A DNA stretch of 64,000 nucleotides from Camarhynchus parvulus (Eukaryota; Chordata; Aves; Passeriformes; Thraupidae). Each line of letters starts with the position of its first letter. Within the stretch, counting starts at the first letter, position 1. The notes beneath the pieces are model-generated. The model was not told the DNA's origin. It did not search any database and worked only from the letters and a program-made list of their open reading frames with translations. Positions 14,109 through 27,300 of this stretch are shown here, piece after piece. The translations under genes and the position numbers were made by a program. The stretch lies in the NCBI RefSeq assembly GCF_901933205.1, contig NC_044574.1:20135733-20199732 (forward strand), written 5' to 3'.

Positions 14109-14577
14109 TGCCTCAAGGTTTAGCTTTTATATTTTTTAGATTCTATACTGCTTTAGTGTGTACGTCTGAGCTTTTATATCAGGGGATAGTAAGCTCACTT
14201 CACAGAGTAGATAGGCAAAACAATTTCTTCTCTAGCTAAGGACCAAGGGCAAATGATCCAAATCTCAGGCCCAAGAGCATAAACAATGGTGGACTGAAGA
14301 GAGAAAACAAGAAGGATGGGACTTCATAAACTAAAGCTGTAATTGGACAATTAACTCCGATATGCTAATGGACCAAAACTTACAAAAGTGAGAGAGCCCA
14401 TGACCGGTCATCCATTTTGCGACCATTTTGGGTTCATCTTAGGTATAACCCTGGCTGGGCTCTTGTACTGCCCAAGGTGTATCCATTGAGGCCTTCTAAT
14501 AAATACCTACTGTATTCTTTAACTCTGTCTAATCTCTGTTCTAAGTCAACCTTCACAAACCATCAATCACCCTGACA
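14109..14577 (+). mobile_element. Probable LTR, plus strand (approximate ends)
   Basis: The block resembles an avian retroviral LTR: a TTTAGCTTTTATA-type start, a body with ATGCTAATGGACC and CATTTTGCGACCATTTTGGG, a polyadenylation signal AATAAA at 14498-14503, and an end of CACCCTGACA at 14577. No duplication matches at the two flanks as drawn; a weak ccatca match would shift the ends by several bases. It has no coding sequence and probably survives as a solo LTR. Confidence 0.65.
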
Positions 14578-17500
14578 GTTCACAGGTTTGTAACTTTAGA
14601 ATGGGGCTGGAATTACATATGGGACAATTTTCTTCCAGACAAAGAACAAAGAAGATTTAAAAAAACCCTATAATTTTTTCTTTTTGTATTACTGACAAAA
14701 GCGAGACCACAGGAGAATATTTATTTTTAATTATATTTCCTGGGAAAATGAGACAAGAGTCTGTTCTTATATGTCTAAGATATGCTCTCATTGTCAAGGA
14801 GTTTCAACCATATAGAGGGTAAAGGTCTTAAATAAAGGAAATTTCTACAAGTTGTGTAACAAAGAGAAGCCGTTTGAAGAAGATATATTGAAATGGGTGA
14901 TCCTTGGGGAGAGAGAGTTACAGGAATAATTTAAGTCCCTTCTGAATCAGAGCAGCCAGTTGCTATGAACACACTGGCAAGGGTTCAGCATAATCCCCTT
15001 TGTCACAAACATAACCAAACAAGTTGAATTATTATTATGTTAAAAAAAAGGACAGATGAGTTTGGTCAATAGTTACAGCCCAAATAAAATCTCATTACTG
15101 CTCAGCCAGCTTTTGTGTTCCTTGTTTTAATCTGGATGAAAATTTCTTCTTTCTGTGGACATATATAAAAACTCTTCATTCCTTCATGTCTGTCTGATTA
15201 AAACATACATGTGTTTTGTGATGGTCACAATGTAATGTCATTCAATACTTTGAGACCACAGTGTGGACACATCCCAGTGCTTAAAGGTCTAGAATAACTG
15301 AATTATGATATGTGCCACCTAATCCCATTTTGAACTATGGGAGGGAAGTAAAGCAGGGGAGTAAAAAGCCACCCAGGACCCGTTGGACCCTTTCCCCTTT
15401 ACTTACACCAATAAGTACATTATCTGCTATATTGCACTGATACCTTTGGTTTATATTCAGCTTTGGAATGCAATTTGCTCTCGTTGCCTCGTGAGATGAG
15501 GATGTTGTTGCTCTTGCCTTACAGAATCATGGGCAAATGGTTCCAGAGAACATTTGCACAGCTGGACCCTGCCCGCTGTGGAGAGGGAGAGATATATGGG
15601 GAGGTGGAGAAAGGGGAAGCCAGATTATATTCAGTAGGGAAGAAGTGAGACCAGCAATGCAGTGCTGTTTTTTGTGAATACTACAAAAGTAATTATAGAT
15701 GCTGAGATGTACATTAATGTCTTCAGATTTTATATACTTCAAAGAGCAGATTCAGAAGAGCTAGAAGGAGATAGAGTGACTCCATTTTCTTCCTTTGTTT
15801 GATTTTGCTAATAAGGCCAGTTCACAGCTGTGTAATCACAGCCCTGGTTTCAACCTTTCTGGTTCTGGTAAGTCACACAAATTGATATCACTCACTTCTG
15901 TCTCATCAGTGACCTCACAATCAAAGTAGCCAAATTAGCCCTAGAGACAACCCCTCTCAATAAAAGAAGACATAGACAATATGGCTGGAGAAGCTAATTC
16001 ATAAAGTGATTTCAAATGAAATTGTACCAAAATGAACAACATAAATGAGTTGGCATAAGATACTCTTTTATATTTTTGATGGATTCTGTTTTGTTACTAA
16101 AATTCACATCAGTTTTTACATTTTCTCTTAACATACAGATTTTTTATTAATCATTTTGATTGAGCTTAAACTAAATTCTTGAGGGATTTTTTTTTCAGCA
16201 GAAATATCTATACCTAAAAGTTATAACAATTTGTTTCTAATGGTTTTCAAAGTTATTTTAAAAATCGTTATTAAATATTGAAATATCACATTGCTTGAAG
16301 TTTGAAACTTTCTTAATAACAGCAGCATTTTTCAGCGTGCATAAATAAAACACAGATCTGGTTCTCATATACCTTGATTTTATAAATTGTACAACCCAAT
16401 AAATATTATAGATAAAAATTCACTGGCTTAACAGAGGCTAAAAGCTGGTCTACAGGGTTTCCTTTCTATTGGTTTCCTAAGAAACCAATCCACTACCAGC
16501 TGCTAATTGCTGGATCTGGAAAATAATATTACAGGTATCTAATGCTGATTACATGAAAGTAATTGATTAAAAATTACTCTTTAATACTTTATTGGGTACA
16601 GCTGCTACTGAGCTGGCTACTATGACTTAGTACACAGATATTGCCCATAATCAAGACATGGTGAGATTGCCACTAAAAGTAAGAGAGAGTAATTAGGGCT
16701 GCATTTTGACTTGAGAAGTGCACAGATAACATCTTAGAACAGCATTAAAAAAAAAAATTATTTCACTTACTCTTCTCTATTCTGTGAAATCTCCTGCAAG
16801 CAGCAGTCTGCCTTCCTCACCTCTAATATTGCGGTGCTTTGGAAGAATTGCTGATATAAATTTAAGGAATTTAGGTATCCCATTAGGCAAGCATATCTCA
16901 TGCATTCATCCTTTTTTGTCTGCTCTAACTTGGACAGTCATTTCAGTTATTTTTATCTTTCAGGACTATCATTTGTCAATCCCACAGGACAGTGTCTAGC
17001 CATATTGTAGACAGGAGATGTGTGATCTGACACAGGGCACCTTTTCTCCTGTGAAATGCTGTGGACCCTTACATAGCACTAGTTAGCAAATCACAGCTTC
17101 CTGAACCATCTCCACTGTTATTAGTTCTTCCCTACCCCTTCAATGTCAACTTTTTCCTCTCCAACATGCATTAGTAGATGTCTCTGTAAATGTGTGATGC
17201 CTGATCTAAGAAAAATTTTTTCTGGGTAGATCTTGCTCCAAATGAACAAAATATGTCCAGATCTTAATTTATGTGAATGATCACAAAAAGTTATGAATAA
17301 AGATTTTCCACACCAACTGCATTTTTAATGAAATTGCTCACTGAAAAAGACAAGTCAGGCATCCCAAAGACCAATTGCACTGAATTTTGCCTTGCTGACT
17401 TGAAAATGATTGGTTTCTATAACTCAGACAGATTTCTTTCTGCTAATGCAGCACATAAAGAGAAAAGATCACAATATAAGATTATTAAGACTGAAATGAA

Positions 17501-18304
17501 CAGACCATACTATGTACCTTTCCTCTGCATAAGCTGAGTCTATATTGTATACAGCTCAAGAGTCTTAAAGTTTATTTTATATATATGCTTAAAGAAGCTT
17601 TTTCTCTGATTCAGTTCAACAGCAGCAATTCACAAGCATCACAATATAACTTTTATTCTTTTTCCAGAATTTTATCAGAGCCATTTGGGTTTTGTTTCTT
17701 TTGTTTGCTTATTTGTTTGCTTGTTTGTTTTTGTCTTGTTTTGGTTTGGTTTTGTTGTTCTGGGTTTTTTTCCTCCAAAAGAATGAATAATCCCATGCTG
17801 GAAAAACTATACAGGTCAAAAATTCACCCTCTCCCCCTGCACCTGCAGGTATTTGTCTCCTGTATGTCCAATACTCCAAGTGAGAACCAGCCACACTCAG
17901 TACGTTCACTAGGAGTATAACATAAGGTGTGTAAATCTGCTTCATATCTGACTGGGCTGGTGAAAAGTACATTATAGAGTGTATTATACAATAATACATT
18001 TATATTGCTGACTTTGGGCTTAGTGTAGAACATATTTCCAGAATAATGCAGACAACTTTTTAAGGTTATTCTTTCATTAAAAAGAAACACAATTTAACTG
18101 CTTACATTTCACCTAACAAATGAAGCAAAATGAAGTTCCTAACAATAATGTCAGTGCTTTAGAAAATAAGGAACACAGAAATAAAGACTAAAGCTTTTTG
18201 AATATGGCATTTCAGCATTTCTGAAGTAAAGAAAGGGGAGGAATTCATTCTTATTTTTTAGACTGCTAAAAGACTATCTTTGTTAATACAAAATAACAGT
18301 TTTT
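14578..18304. other. AT-rich non-coding stretch
   Basis: No supported gene. A 61-codon open frame (15463-15648) contains a short peptide starting MGKWFQRTFAQLDP after a possible splice acceptor (ccttacag, near 15528), but I recognise no family. A T/G-rich low-complexity tract lies at about 17690-17775, and overlapping open frames on both strands there reflect composition. Confidence 0.5.
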
Positions 18305-18366
18305 CAGCACAATAACAGCTGGCAATGTCCTCTTTCAGTACAATAAAAGCTGGCAATGTCCTCTTT
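18305..18366. repeat. 31-bp tandem duplication
   Basis: Two adjacent copies, 18305-18335 and 18336-18366, differ at only two positions. Both contain agctggcaatgtcctcttt. No function is apparent. Confidence 0.9.
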
Positions 18367-19259
18367 CCTTGGTACTTGGTTTATTTTTTGCCACTTGAAT
18401 TATTTTTAAAAATATTGACTTAGAAAGACTCAGGAATTGTATAATTCAACTTTGGCAAATGGTTAATGTATCCTTTTTAAAAATGATAGTACTTGAAAAG
18501 AAGCTGTTATTGCATCTTACATGATGCAGAATAGGCTTTCTTTTTTTAATAGGTACGTTCATTTTAATATATTAAGCTGGACTACATTTTCCTTCAGTGC
18601 ATTATAAAGCATACATGGTAACAGAAATTGGCGAGACAGCATATTTTTCTTGATGTTAACTATGAAGTGGTGGCAAATTCATGCAGTAAAAAGTTTTCTT
18701 GAGACTTCATCTTAGGTAATACTATATAAAGAAATGTCTGTGATTGTGTTATTTACCTCACATTTTATTCTTCATAATAGATTCAGCTGAGGTCTACTAT
18801 TATAAAAAGACTTCAATAACATAGTTTGCCATAGAACATAAGGACTGCTAGAGAAAACAAGAAATGTGCATAGGGTACAGATAATAGAGACTGTAATAGG
18901 TATAGAGCTTGGACACAGAAAATTATTAATAGTTTTGACATTGTTTTCACTAATCCCTGAAAGCAAAACCAGCTCCTTATTGAAGTGAACACGTAAAGAT
19001 AGGTGTTATAAAGTTCAATTTATTTAGGAATACAAATTTAGTGAAGGATAGTCAAAGTTAGTATGGATATTACACCCAAGCAGTAAGATATTAAGCAGGA
19101 AATAATGTCCACAATATGCAGTACCTGATGGATTAGAATCAACAGATTCTTTTGTGAAAATTACCTCAGAAAGGGGAATGAAGTTCTATGGAGCTAAAGC
19201 AGAGGTTACTAATTATGTGGCTAAGGGCAAGTCCAATGGCAGCCAACATGCCAGCCTGG
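18367..19259. other. Unannotated stretch
   Basis: AT-rich with no recognised repeat or gene up to the LTR on the minus strand. The last 90 bases (from about 19166), read on the minus strand, encode a hydrophobic stretch (FMFQAGMLAAIGLALSH) in frame with an LTR-derived open frame. It could be element sequence next to the LTR or chance. Confidence 0.4.
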
Positions 19260-19800
19260 AACATAAAGGTGATAACTTCTTCAAGTGACACTGTTTTCAT
19301 GATCAGATTAGTGAGAGGTGCTTCTGCCCAAATTATGGTGCAGATGAGAACATATGCTGAAATCAATAGTACAGATTCTTTTAACAGTAAATGTGAGGTA
19401 GAGAGATAGAAACAAATAGAAAAAGGGCAGGGGGAACAGGGAGAGAATGAGATGAGGGAGAAGATAGTAAACACCTCTGGATCCACTGGCAGCCCACTGC
19501 TCCTTCTTCATCCTGGTCTTCCCAGTGGTGGGGGTGTCCGATTTGTTTTCCTGGGGGTACCACTTTTATACAATCCCATGTTAGCTGTGAGTATGCAGCA
19601 ATGTGCAAAGCTAGTCCTTTATAAAATCTTAGCTATCAGCCTAGTCAGTTTACAGAGCTTGTTGATAAGAGAAGACAGAAATGCAGTAGTTGGATTTTTT
19701 TCTCTCACCAAGGTCCTCAAACCTGGCATCTTTTCCTTTTGTAAGACAGTCATGCTTCTAGAGAATTGCTAACCCATGGCCTCCCCTCCCTCTGGACTTT
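19260..19800 (-). mobile_element. LTR, minus strand, family A (approximate ends)
   Basis: The minus strand carries a TATA box in the context ttgtataaaagtgg (plus-strand 19560-19572), then a CCAGTGGATCC block, a pyrimidine-rich stretch, and a CTCACATTTA..GTAAAA segment at the usual position of a polyadenylation signal. The part at about 19290-19505 is clearly homologous, in opposite orientation, to 52190-52455. Aligned translations share RGASAQI in this copy and RDASAQI in the other. Open frames here (106 codons on each strand) are by-products. No target-site duplication was identified, so both ends are estimates. Confidence 0.65.
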
Positions 19801-22258
19801 GCTCTCTGCAGCACTAGGCAGGATTGGTTTCCCAGGCCATGGCATGCAACTGCTTTGTTCTTTTTAAACTTTGCTCAGCTGCTGCCCCTTTTCTTAAAGC
19901 AAAACCTGTCTTCACCCAGCTCTCAAGGCCATGTTTTCTCAGCGATCAGTAATCAACTGTCAGTGATTTTTTATTGTTCTGGGGCTTCTGCTTTCAACCC
20001 ATGCTCTTATTCTCAAGACCTTTGTTGTTATCCCCAGATAAAATTGTGCATCATCAGAAAAGGCAGCAGATACCAAACTCTCCTTCACACTGTGAGCTCT
20101 CAGAAGCAGTTGATAACAATTTTAACAGGTCATAAGTAGGCCCTTGCACAAAAGATTCAGTTAGCATGAACCCTCTGTTATGTAAAAAAAGAATGGAAAT
20201 TCTATTTTTACAGGGCCACTGGTCAAACAAAAAAAAGCTTAGAGAATTATAATAGACTGTTATTCTTAACGTTGAAGTTCAAAACAAGCTGGTATTAAAA
20301 GCTGCTTAAAGTAATTCTATTTTTCCAGATGCAGGCGGCCTTTGCTATATCGACACATATTTCTATTTTCCAAATGCTATTTACTAATAGTAATGTTACT
20401 TGAGAAGCACAGTCTAAGTTCTTTGTTGGGACACATGATAGACTCAAAAGATGTTTGGGATCTTTGAATACTTAAATACATGGCTGTGACTCAAAATATC
20501 TGTTCTGCAGTCATCCAATCCAGTAGCTTTTGGCCAGGGTACTCCCTGAGCACTTGAAATTATTTGTGGTGCTCATGCCTAGAATTGCTTTCTGCAGCAA
20601 TTAGAGATCTAGGTCCTGCATGAACCAGAAGAATGTTTGAAAAGTAGTTAGACTCACATGTTCAAAGGTCAGATCCATTGGAAGCGCACACTTGCTGATG
20701 ATTTGGTAGAGTCCTGTTTGAAACCATGGACCTTAACTATTGCATATATATTAGCTCAAATCTAGACTCTCTTCTGGAGTAAACTGAAAAATATAACCTG
20801 TTTAATATCTGAGCACATGGGTGTGTTGTGATTTCCATTAAAATTGAGCAGGAAATGTGCCAGTTAGTTGTGTTTTAATACTTATTTGAACATGCAGCAT
20901 TGCATTCATAGGATTTCTTTACATATAGGGTTATATCATGTGTTCTAGCCACAATCTGAAGTCACTGAACCTCTTATGATAAGGAGACTGACTATCTTAT
21001 TTCTTATGGAAGAAGATTTTTAGTTTCACCAAGTGCAATGTATTCAAGCAATAGACATTTAACATGAACCTGTCTAGTAAAAGGCTGCATATTATCCAAG
21101 AGGACTTTTATTTCCAATACTAGCTTAACCATAAACTGAAAGCAAACATAACTCATTACTCTCTGAATTATGTCAGTATTCTAAATTTTGCTATTTACAG
21201 GGAAAAAATAAACAGGTAAAGAAAAGCATCAGCTACAGGAGAAAGCATTCCAGAAGCAAATGTCATACAGAATTGCTGTACAATAATGAAAGCACTTTGT
21301 AAAATGTATCACAACAGGAACAAGAAAATAGCTTCTATGTTTACAGTGTTTATGTATTTCTGCTTGCATCTAGTCTCCAGTAATATATTTCTCCAAAGCC
21401 TCAGTTTATATGCCCTTTTTTATCTGGTGACAAACTATATGCTTTTTCAGAATCCTGTCTCACTTATGGAGATTTGACATCTGTAGGAGACCATATAACA
21501 GCAACCTGAATAGTTTGCCACAAAATATGTTCTTTTCCAATAAATGAAAAGAATGGATTTCTTTCAGCTTTAGTTTACTAATTTTAATTTATTTCCTGCA
21601 TTTACTTTCACAGATTACTGATATTACTGATTAATACTTAAGGCTGAATGAAGTCCACATACAACCTCAAAAATAAAAAAAAAATCTCAATTTTAGATTA
21701 AAAGCAACATAAGTTTCCCTCATTCTTGAGGCTATTCCTTCATGTTATCACTATGTGCAACTGGTAAACTTTACAGAGAAACTCGAGACATGAAACAACG
21801 AATTATAACATTACAATATTTCTCTTAGTAGTTTAGTGAGAAACTGAGGTAATGAAACCTGTCTGCATAAAGAAACATAACTCAGAATTGATTTCTTACT
21901 CTGATACTTTAAAACCTACTAAATGATGAGTCCATTCAGAGCTTTCCCCCATGGAGGGATGCCATGACCAATTTACTTCCCTGTTCAGGGTTATTCTGCA
22001 ACTTAATAATATTTTTCTCCTCAAATGTGGCAACCAGCTTTAAAATAAAAATTATAGTATAATATTCTTGGAACTTCTTTCCCTCTGTCCCTTAGGACAA
22101 AAGGTGTTTAACAAGTAGATTAATCATACTATATTCCATCAGATCTATGTCAGCATAGATTTAATTCAATGCAGATATTCCATTTTTGCACTGGCTAAGG
22201 ATTATCTTGGTCTTCCATAATACCCTGCATTCAATATTTTACAAACACACCATTTGAT
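19801..22258. other. AT-rich non-coding stretch
   Basis: No gene or repeat was recognised. The longest open frame (19855-20139, 94 codons) has no motif, and no splice-site pair stands out. Confidence 0.5.
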
Positions 22259-22695
22259 AATAGAATCATAGAATCATTTTAGTTGGAAATGGCCTCTAAG
22301 ATCATTGTGTCCAACTATTAATCCAGCAGTGCCAAGCCTAACACTAAAACATGTCTTCAAGTACCACATCTACACACGTTTTAAACACCCTCAGGCATGA
22401 CTCCACCACTTCCCTGGGCAGCCCTTCCAATGTTTGATGACCCCTTCAGTGAGGAGAAGGGTCCTTGGATTTTTTTTCTTAGTGTCCAATTTAAACATTG
22501 CTTGAGGCCATCTCCTCTTGTCCTATCAGCTCTTACTTGGGAGGAAAGACCACATCCACCTCCCTGCTACCTCCTTTCAGATAGTTGTAGAGAGTGATAA
22601 GGTCTTCCCTCAGCCTCCTACTCTCCAGGCAAGACAGCTCCTGTTCATTCAGGCATTTTTCATAAATTTGTGCTCCAGACTTCGTTTCCCTTTGG
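22259..22695 (-). mobile_element. CR1 LINE 3' fragment
   Basis: The plus strand opens with atagaatcatagaatcatt, the reverse complement of the ATTCTATGATTCTA tail typical of CR1 3' ends. It continues with recognisable 3'-end landmarks in reverse: the 'tccaactattaatccagcag' block, the 'cttccctgggcagcc' block and the 'gtgctccagacttcg' block. CR1 elements insert with 5' truncation, and this piece keeps only about 440 bp of the 3' end. The 98-codon open frame at 22533-22829 is part of the element read on its sense strand, broken and not functional. Confidence 0.9.
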
Positions 22696-22866
22696 ATATA
22701 TACACAAGGTGAGCATTTAGAACTAAAAGTAGTGTTTTTACTAGAGTATAATCTGCAAAGCTGGTTAAATGCTAGGTCACACTGTTCCAATGTTATACTT
22801 TCATTCAACAAATCAGCATTTTCCTCCATGTTATGCCTCTAACTTTACTGTGCCCTTATAAGAGTC

Positions 22867-22872
22867 ATTTAT
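22867..22872. repeat. Left target-site duplication (ATTTAT)
   Basis: ATTTAT here is repeated exactly at 23260-23265, on either side of the LTR at 22873-23259. Confidence 0.8.
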
Positions 22873-23259
22873 TGTCACAGACATTTCTTTTATGAAAAAT
22901 CCTCTCTTAGGATTTTCCTGCTGAAGCTGAGAAGTTCAGCAACCAGACATAAACAATAGGTTATCTGCTGCTGTGGAATGTAACAGGTCTGCCTGGATTG
23001 GCCCAGTTTGGATGTTTGGAGTTGGTGACCAATCCAGAACTGAGATCTCTCGGACACAGTCGGAGAGAGCTGGTTTGTTATTTCATTCTTTACTTTCTAT
23101 TGTTAGGTAGCTAGCAGCTTCTGGAAACTCTCCTTTCTTTTTCTTTTTAGTATAGTTATAATAGATGTTTATATCATAACTTAATAAATCAAGCCTTCTG
23201 ATCATGGAGCCCATCTCGTCTCTTCCTTCACCCCAAAACCCTTGTGACAACCGTCAACA
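22873..23259 (+). mobile_element. Solo LTR, ERVK-like, 387 bp
   Basis: A solo LTR with TGTCACAG at its start and CGTCAACA at its end, flanked by an exact 6-bp duplication ATTTAT. A polyadenylation signal AATAAA sits at 23183-23188, about 75 bp before the end. The arrangement of a TATA-rich part, then GCCTTCTGATCATGGAG and a C-rich end matches the LTR at 13200-13690, so both probably come from related ERVK-like families, though they have diverged. No internal viral sequence is present. Confidence 0.85.
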
Positions 23260-23265
23260 ATTTAT
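23260..23265. repeat. Right target-site duplication (ATTTAT)
   Basis: Exact copy of 22867-22872, directly after the LTR end. Confidence 0.8.
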
Positions 23266-23939
23266 GCTGTAAAATTGGGGCACAGATCTCTTCCATGAAC
23301 CAGTTCAAACTAACACCTTTCTCCTCCCTCTCCCCTCACAATGAACATCATTCTTAGGATTTGATGAGTTAACCAGTAATGCTATAAAGAAGAGAAAAAA
23401 AATGTACTGTCAGAACTAGGGCAAGAGAAAGGAAGGAGGAGGAGTAGAAGGTACGATAGCATAGGGATCAAAACCGCTTCTTTGATAGACGACTGACTCA
23501 ACAATCCTTGTCATTTCAGCCTCAAGCTCAAAGATAAAAATTAATTCATAACTCTGTCTTGTTTAATAAAGAAAAAAAATGATTACATTCCCATTTAGTG
23601 AATTTTCATTTACAGATGCACATTAAAATAACTGTTAACCTCCAACACAACATGGTATCCAAAACTGACACAAAGCACTCTCACAGCTGAAACAGAAAAC
23701 GCTCCTTTCTATTTGTCACTGAACTGATCTGTGGATTTTATATTACCCATCTGCTATTGCTGTTTGGGGTACAACACCAAAGGTACTATTTGAAAATGAC
23801 CCAACTATTTTTGGCACTTAAGGTGTCTCCTTATTATAGATTGGGCTAAATTTCATATCCAACTTAATGTCTCTGAGTATATAGGCATTTTAATTAAGAA
23901 TTATGAAGTACAACACACAAATATTCCTATTTTTAAACA

Positions 23940-24300
23940 TGGGTAGGGACACACTCCACTAGATGATGTTGCTCAGAGCTCCATCCATCTTGGCCTTGAA
24001 CATTTCTGGTGATGGAGCATTCACTTCTCTGGGCAACCTGTTCCACTGCCTAACCACCCTCAACAGTAATGAATTTTTTCCCTAATATCTAATCTAAACC
24101 TATTCTCTTTCACTTTGAACCAATTCCCTTTTGCCCTGTCACTACATGCTCTCGTAAATACTCGTCTCATATTTTCTGAAAGTTCCCTTCAGGTACGGAA
24201 AGCCCACACTTAGGCTCCCTGTAAGCCTTCTTTTTTCTAGGCTGAACAAACCCAATTCTCATCCTTTCCTCACAGGAGTGGTGCTCCACTCTATGTACTC
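23940..24300 (-). mobile_element. CR1 LINE internal 3' fragment
   Basis: Reverse-strand CR1 landmarks are visible in order: 'cttggccttgaacattt', 'ctgggcaacctgttccact', 'ctaatctaaacctattctc' and 'ccttcaggtacgg'. The terminal ATTCTATG tail is missing, so the 3' end is lost or the boundary lies in diverged sequence. The base changes suggest it is older than the CR1 at 22259-22695. Confidence 0.88.
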
Positions 24301-27300
24301 CTTAACAGTTTTTAAAAACATAATTTTAGTGCACTAGTTCAGAGTACTTCAGTTGTAAAGCAGTTGAAATGTCCCATATGATCTCATGAACCTGTGGTTT
24401 AGTGATCAATTGGTAAGCTCTTGATCAGCAGCTACTGAAGTTTTTAAAAGTCTATCATTTCCCAGAAGCCTTTGACTGGCTTTCCAGGTCCTTGAAGACA
24501 AATTAGAATCTCAAACTAATCAACAGCAATAAATCACTGGACTTTCTGCTGATTAGGAATCATGTCTTCTACTTTTCAGGTTGGCTGTCAGCTAATACTC
24601 TATTTAAACATCTACTGTCTCTCAAGGGGGCTTCTATAAAGTCATTGAAGAAAAAAATTGCTCAGCTCAAGAAAAAAAAAAGGTATTTATGGTAAGAAAT
24701 CAGTAAAAGAATTATATTTTATGCTTACACATGTCTATGACCAAATTAAAATAATTTTACCTAGTTTGCCAATACTAATTAATTGAATTACAGCTACTAA
24801 TTGAAATGAAAGTTATTTATTTTATATTAAAATAGATTTCAGGCTTTTATGTGGCCAGACACTATGTAATCTACTGAAGTGAATGCAAGTTAAAGGCCCA
24901 GACATAACATAACATTTCAGTATTTAAATATGTATGAAAGATTAGGTGCAGCTTTTAAGGATTTCCTGGTATTACTCAAATTCCAGACAGGGTCTGACTG
25001 CTGAGTTTACCTTGTGCAATAAACCTAGAGTATTGACAGCAAACTAAAAGGCAATGTGTTACAAAACAGGTGTTAATCTTTAGCAGAAGATACGGATAAG
25101 GCAGATATGCTTTGCTGTTAATGAGTAATGTATTATTAAGCAATATTTTTTCAAATGTCTACTATTTTAAATATATTAAGTAAATCTTTAGATATAAAGA
25201 AATATCTATAAAGAACGTGAATATAAATTATATGCATAATTATTTTTATACATTGAAAGTATAAAAAGGACTGAGTTTTCTTAGACTATCTATTCAGATC
25301 TGTACTGTTCAGATGCTGAATCCTACACCATATAACACAGTATAAAATGTGACCTGTGACCTTCTCTCCTCACTTCTCTCTTACACAGAGTGCTATTCTT
25401 CTCTGGCTGGCTGTGCCTCTCATCTCAAAGGAAGCAGGGGCACGCAATATTCTAAAAGAAAGGTGTAATTTGCAGGTTGAAAATATTTTTTAATAAAAAT
25501 AAGGCCACATAACACATTAAAAATAATGAGGTTGAAGATAAGTAGGCAAAAGAAGTAGAGAACATCATAATGTTTTACATCATAAGAGTTTTAACTGTTA
25601 CATAGACATAGTTTAGCTATTTCACAATTAGAATCTAAGAGCCATGATGTTATACATGACCCTATTCTCTTGATCTTTCACCCTACTTCTGCAGCTCCAC
25701 TCATTTTATACATACTTTCCTTAAATTAAAAGAATAAGAATGAAAAGAAAAAGCACTAAATAAGCAAACAGACATACTGCAACTGTGAACATCACGAGGG
25801 AAATTATAAACTTACATGACATATGTGCTTTTCTTCAAAGCCAAAAATCTTCAGTCATTTTTTTAACTTTAAATGATCTTTAAGGGTCTACATCAGACTC
25901 TTTCACATCAACTTGCTCTAAAATTAAAGCTTTCACTGATTAAAATTCTTCTGTAACTGCTTCAGAGTACTTAATTCTGTGGTGCATTTTATTTCATAAT
26001 GTTGCTTTTCTGAGGTGAAATGGCAAAGATTCCAAGGGAAAGAACAAATTGGCACAAATTCTTAGAAAAAAGAAGGTCTCAAATTCAAAAGTTTTATATA
26101 AAACTAGGTATAAAACTACTTATTGGTTCTTTCTTTTTCATGTATTGTTTTTATTATCACTATGATTATTATGATTATTACTTATAATGGGCATGTGTGC
26201 TGCATTCAATATTCATTTTCAGGTCTCTACTGACTGTTTTTGTTTCTAATTGCACATGGGCATGGTCTCAGAGATTTTTTTTCTCCATTCTGTCTCTTTT
26301 ACCAGTTTTTAATCTCCATAAGGAAAACAGGTTACCCTTCTTTGCCCTATTTCCATCAAACACTTTATATTTCCTTTTAATTGGTAATATTTCCTTTTAA
26401 TTTATGTTGGGGTTTCTAACTTGCACACGGCATTGTATATTTTACCTCTGAGATACTAAACTATCTCCTTTCATTTTCTCATTCCATGTATCTGTTGACC
26501 TTTTTATTTGGATTTTTTTTAGAGGCCTGTATAATTTCAGAGGACACAATGAGGGTTATCATAAAATACACCAAAAGACCTAGAAATTCTAAATACTTAT
26601 TTTTTCCTTTGAGCAGAATGCATTTCTTTCATCTCAAATTGTTGAGTTACTAACAAGCAGTCATCACAAAGAGGAAAGACTTCTCCACTGTCATAGTAAA
26701 AACAAGGTGTCACCAGAGGAGATCCAAAATGTCAGAAACATTATACACAGTTTAATAGACCTGTTAATTGACATGTGGTTCCTCTACTATAAATCAAGTA
26801 GTTTTCTCTGAAAAACTTGTTTAGACATATCTTTTCCTAGTGTGTTTGAGACATTTTGTTTTATTTATCAAACTTCTCTTTTGTCTAATTACAGTTGCGG
26901 TTTTATGAAGTTATCTGGCTGGGATGATGTTTTTACAAGGAACATATAGCTTCTATCAGTATTCAGACACTTCATATACATTGAGTAGTTACTCATTAAT
27001 AATGAAAGGATTCTCTAAAATAAAAAATATAATGTATATTTATAGTTGAATTCCGATTTACTTTTAAATGAAAGTGTTGAAAATGTATAAAAGTGAGCCA
27101 TTATTTGGATATAACTGAGATCTTTATTAATTTGAGAAAAAATAATAGAAATTCAAAAGTATCTACATAAATACATATTAAGTTACACGATTAAAAAACC
27201 AAGTACAATACAAGGCAGACAAAACATTGTGACTTTATTGGAAGGTTGTGATTTACAATAGTAAAGAAATTATATGGGAATCAGGAAACTGTTCCTTTTC

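Noticed and set aside
13200..23265. The two ERVK-like LTRs as the ends of one provirus
   Set aside because: They are in opposite orientation, differ in length and sequence, and each has its own distinct target-site duplication, so they are independent insertions.
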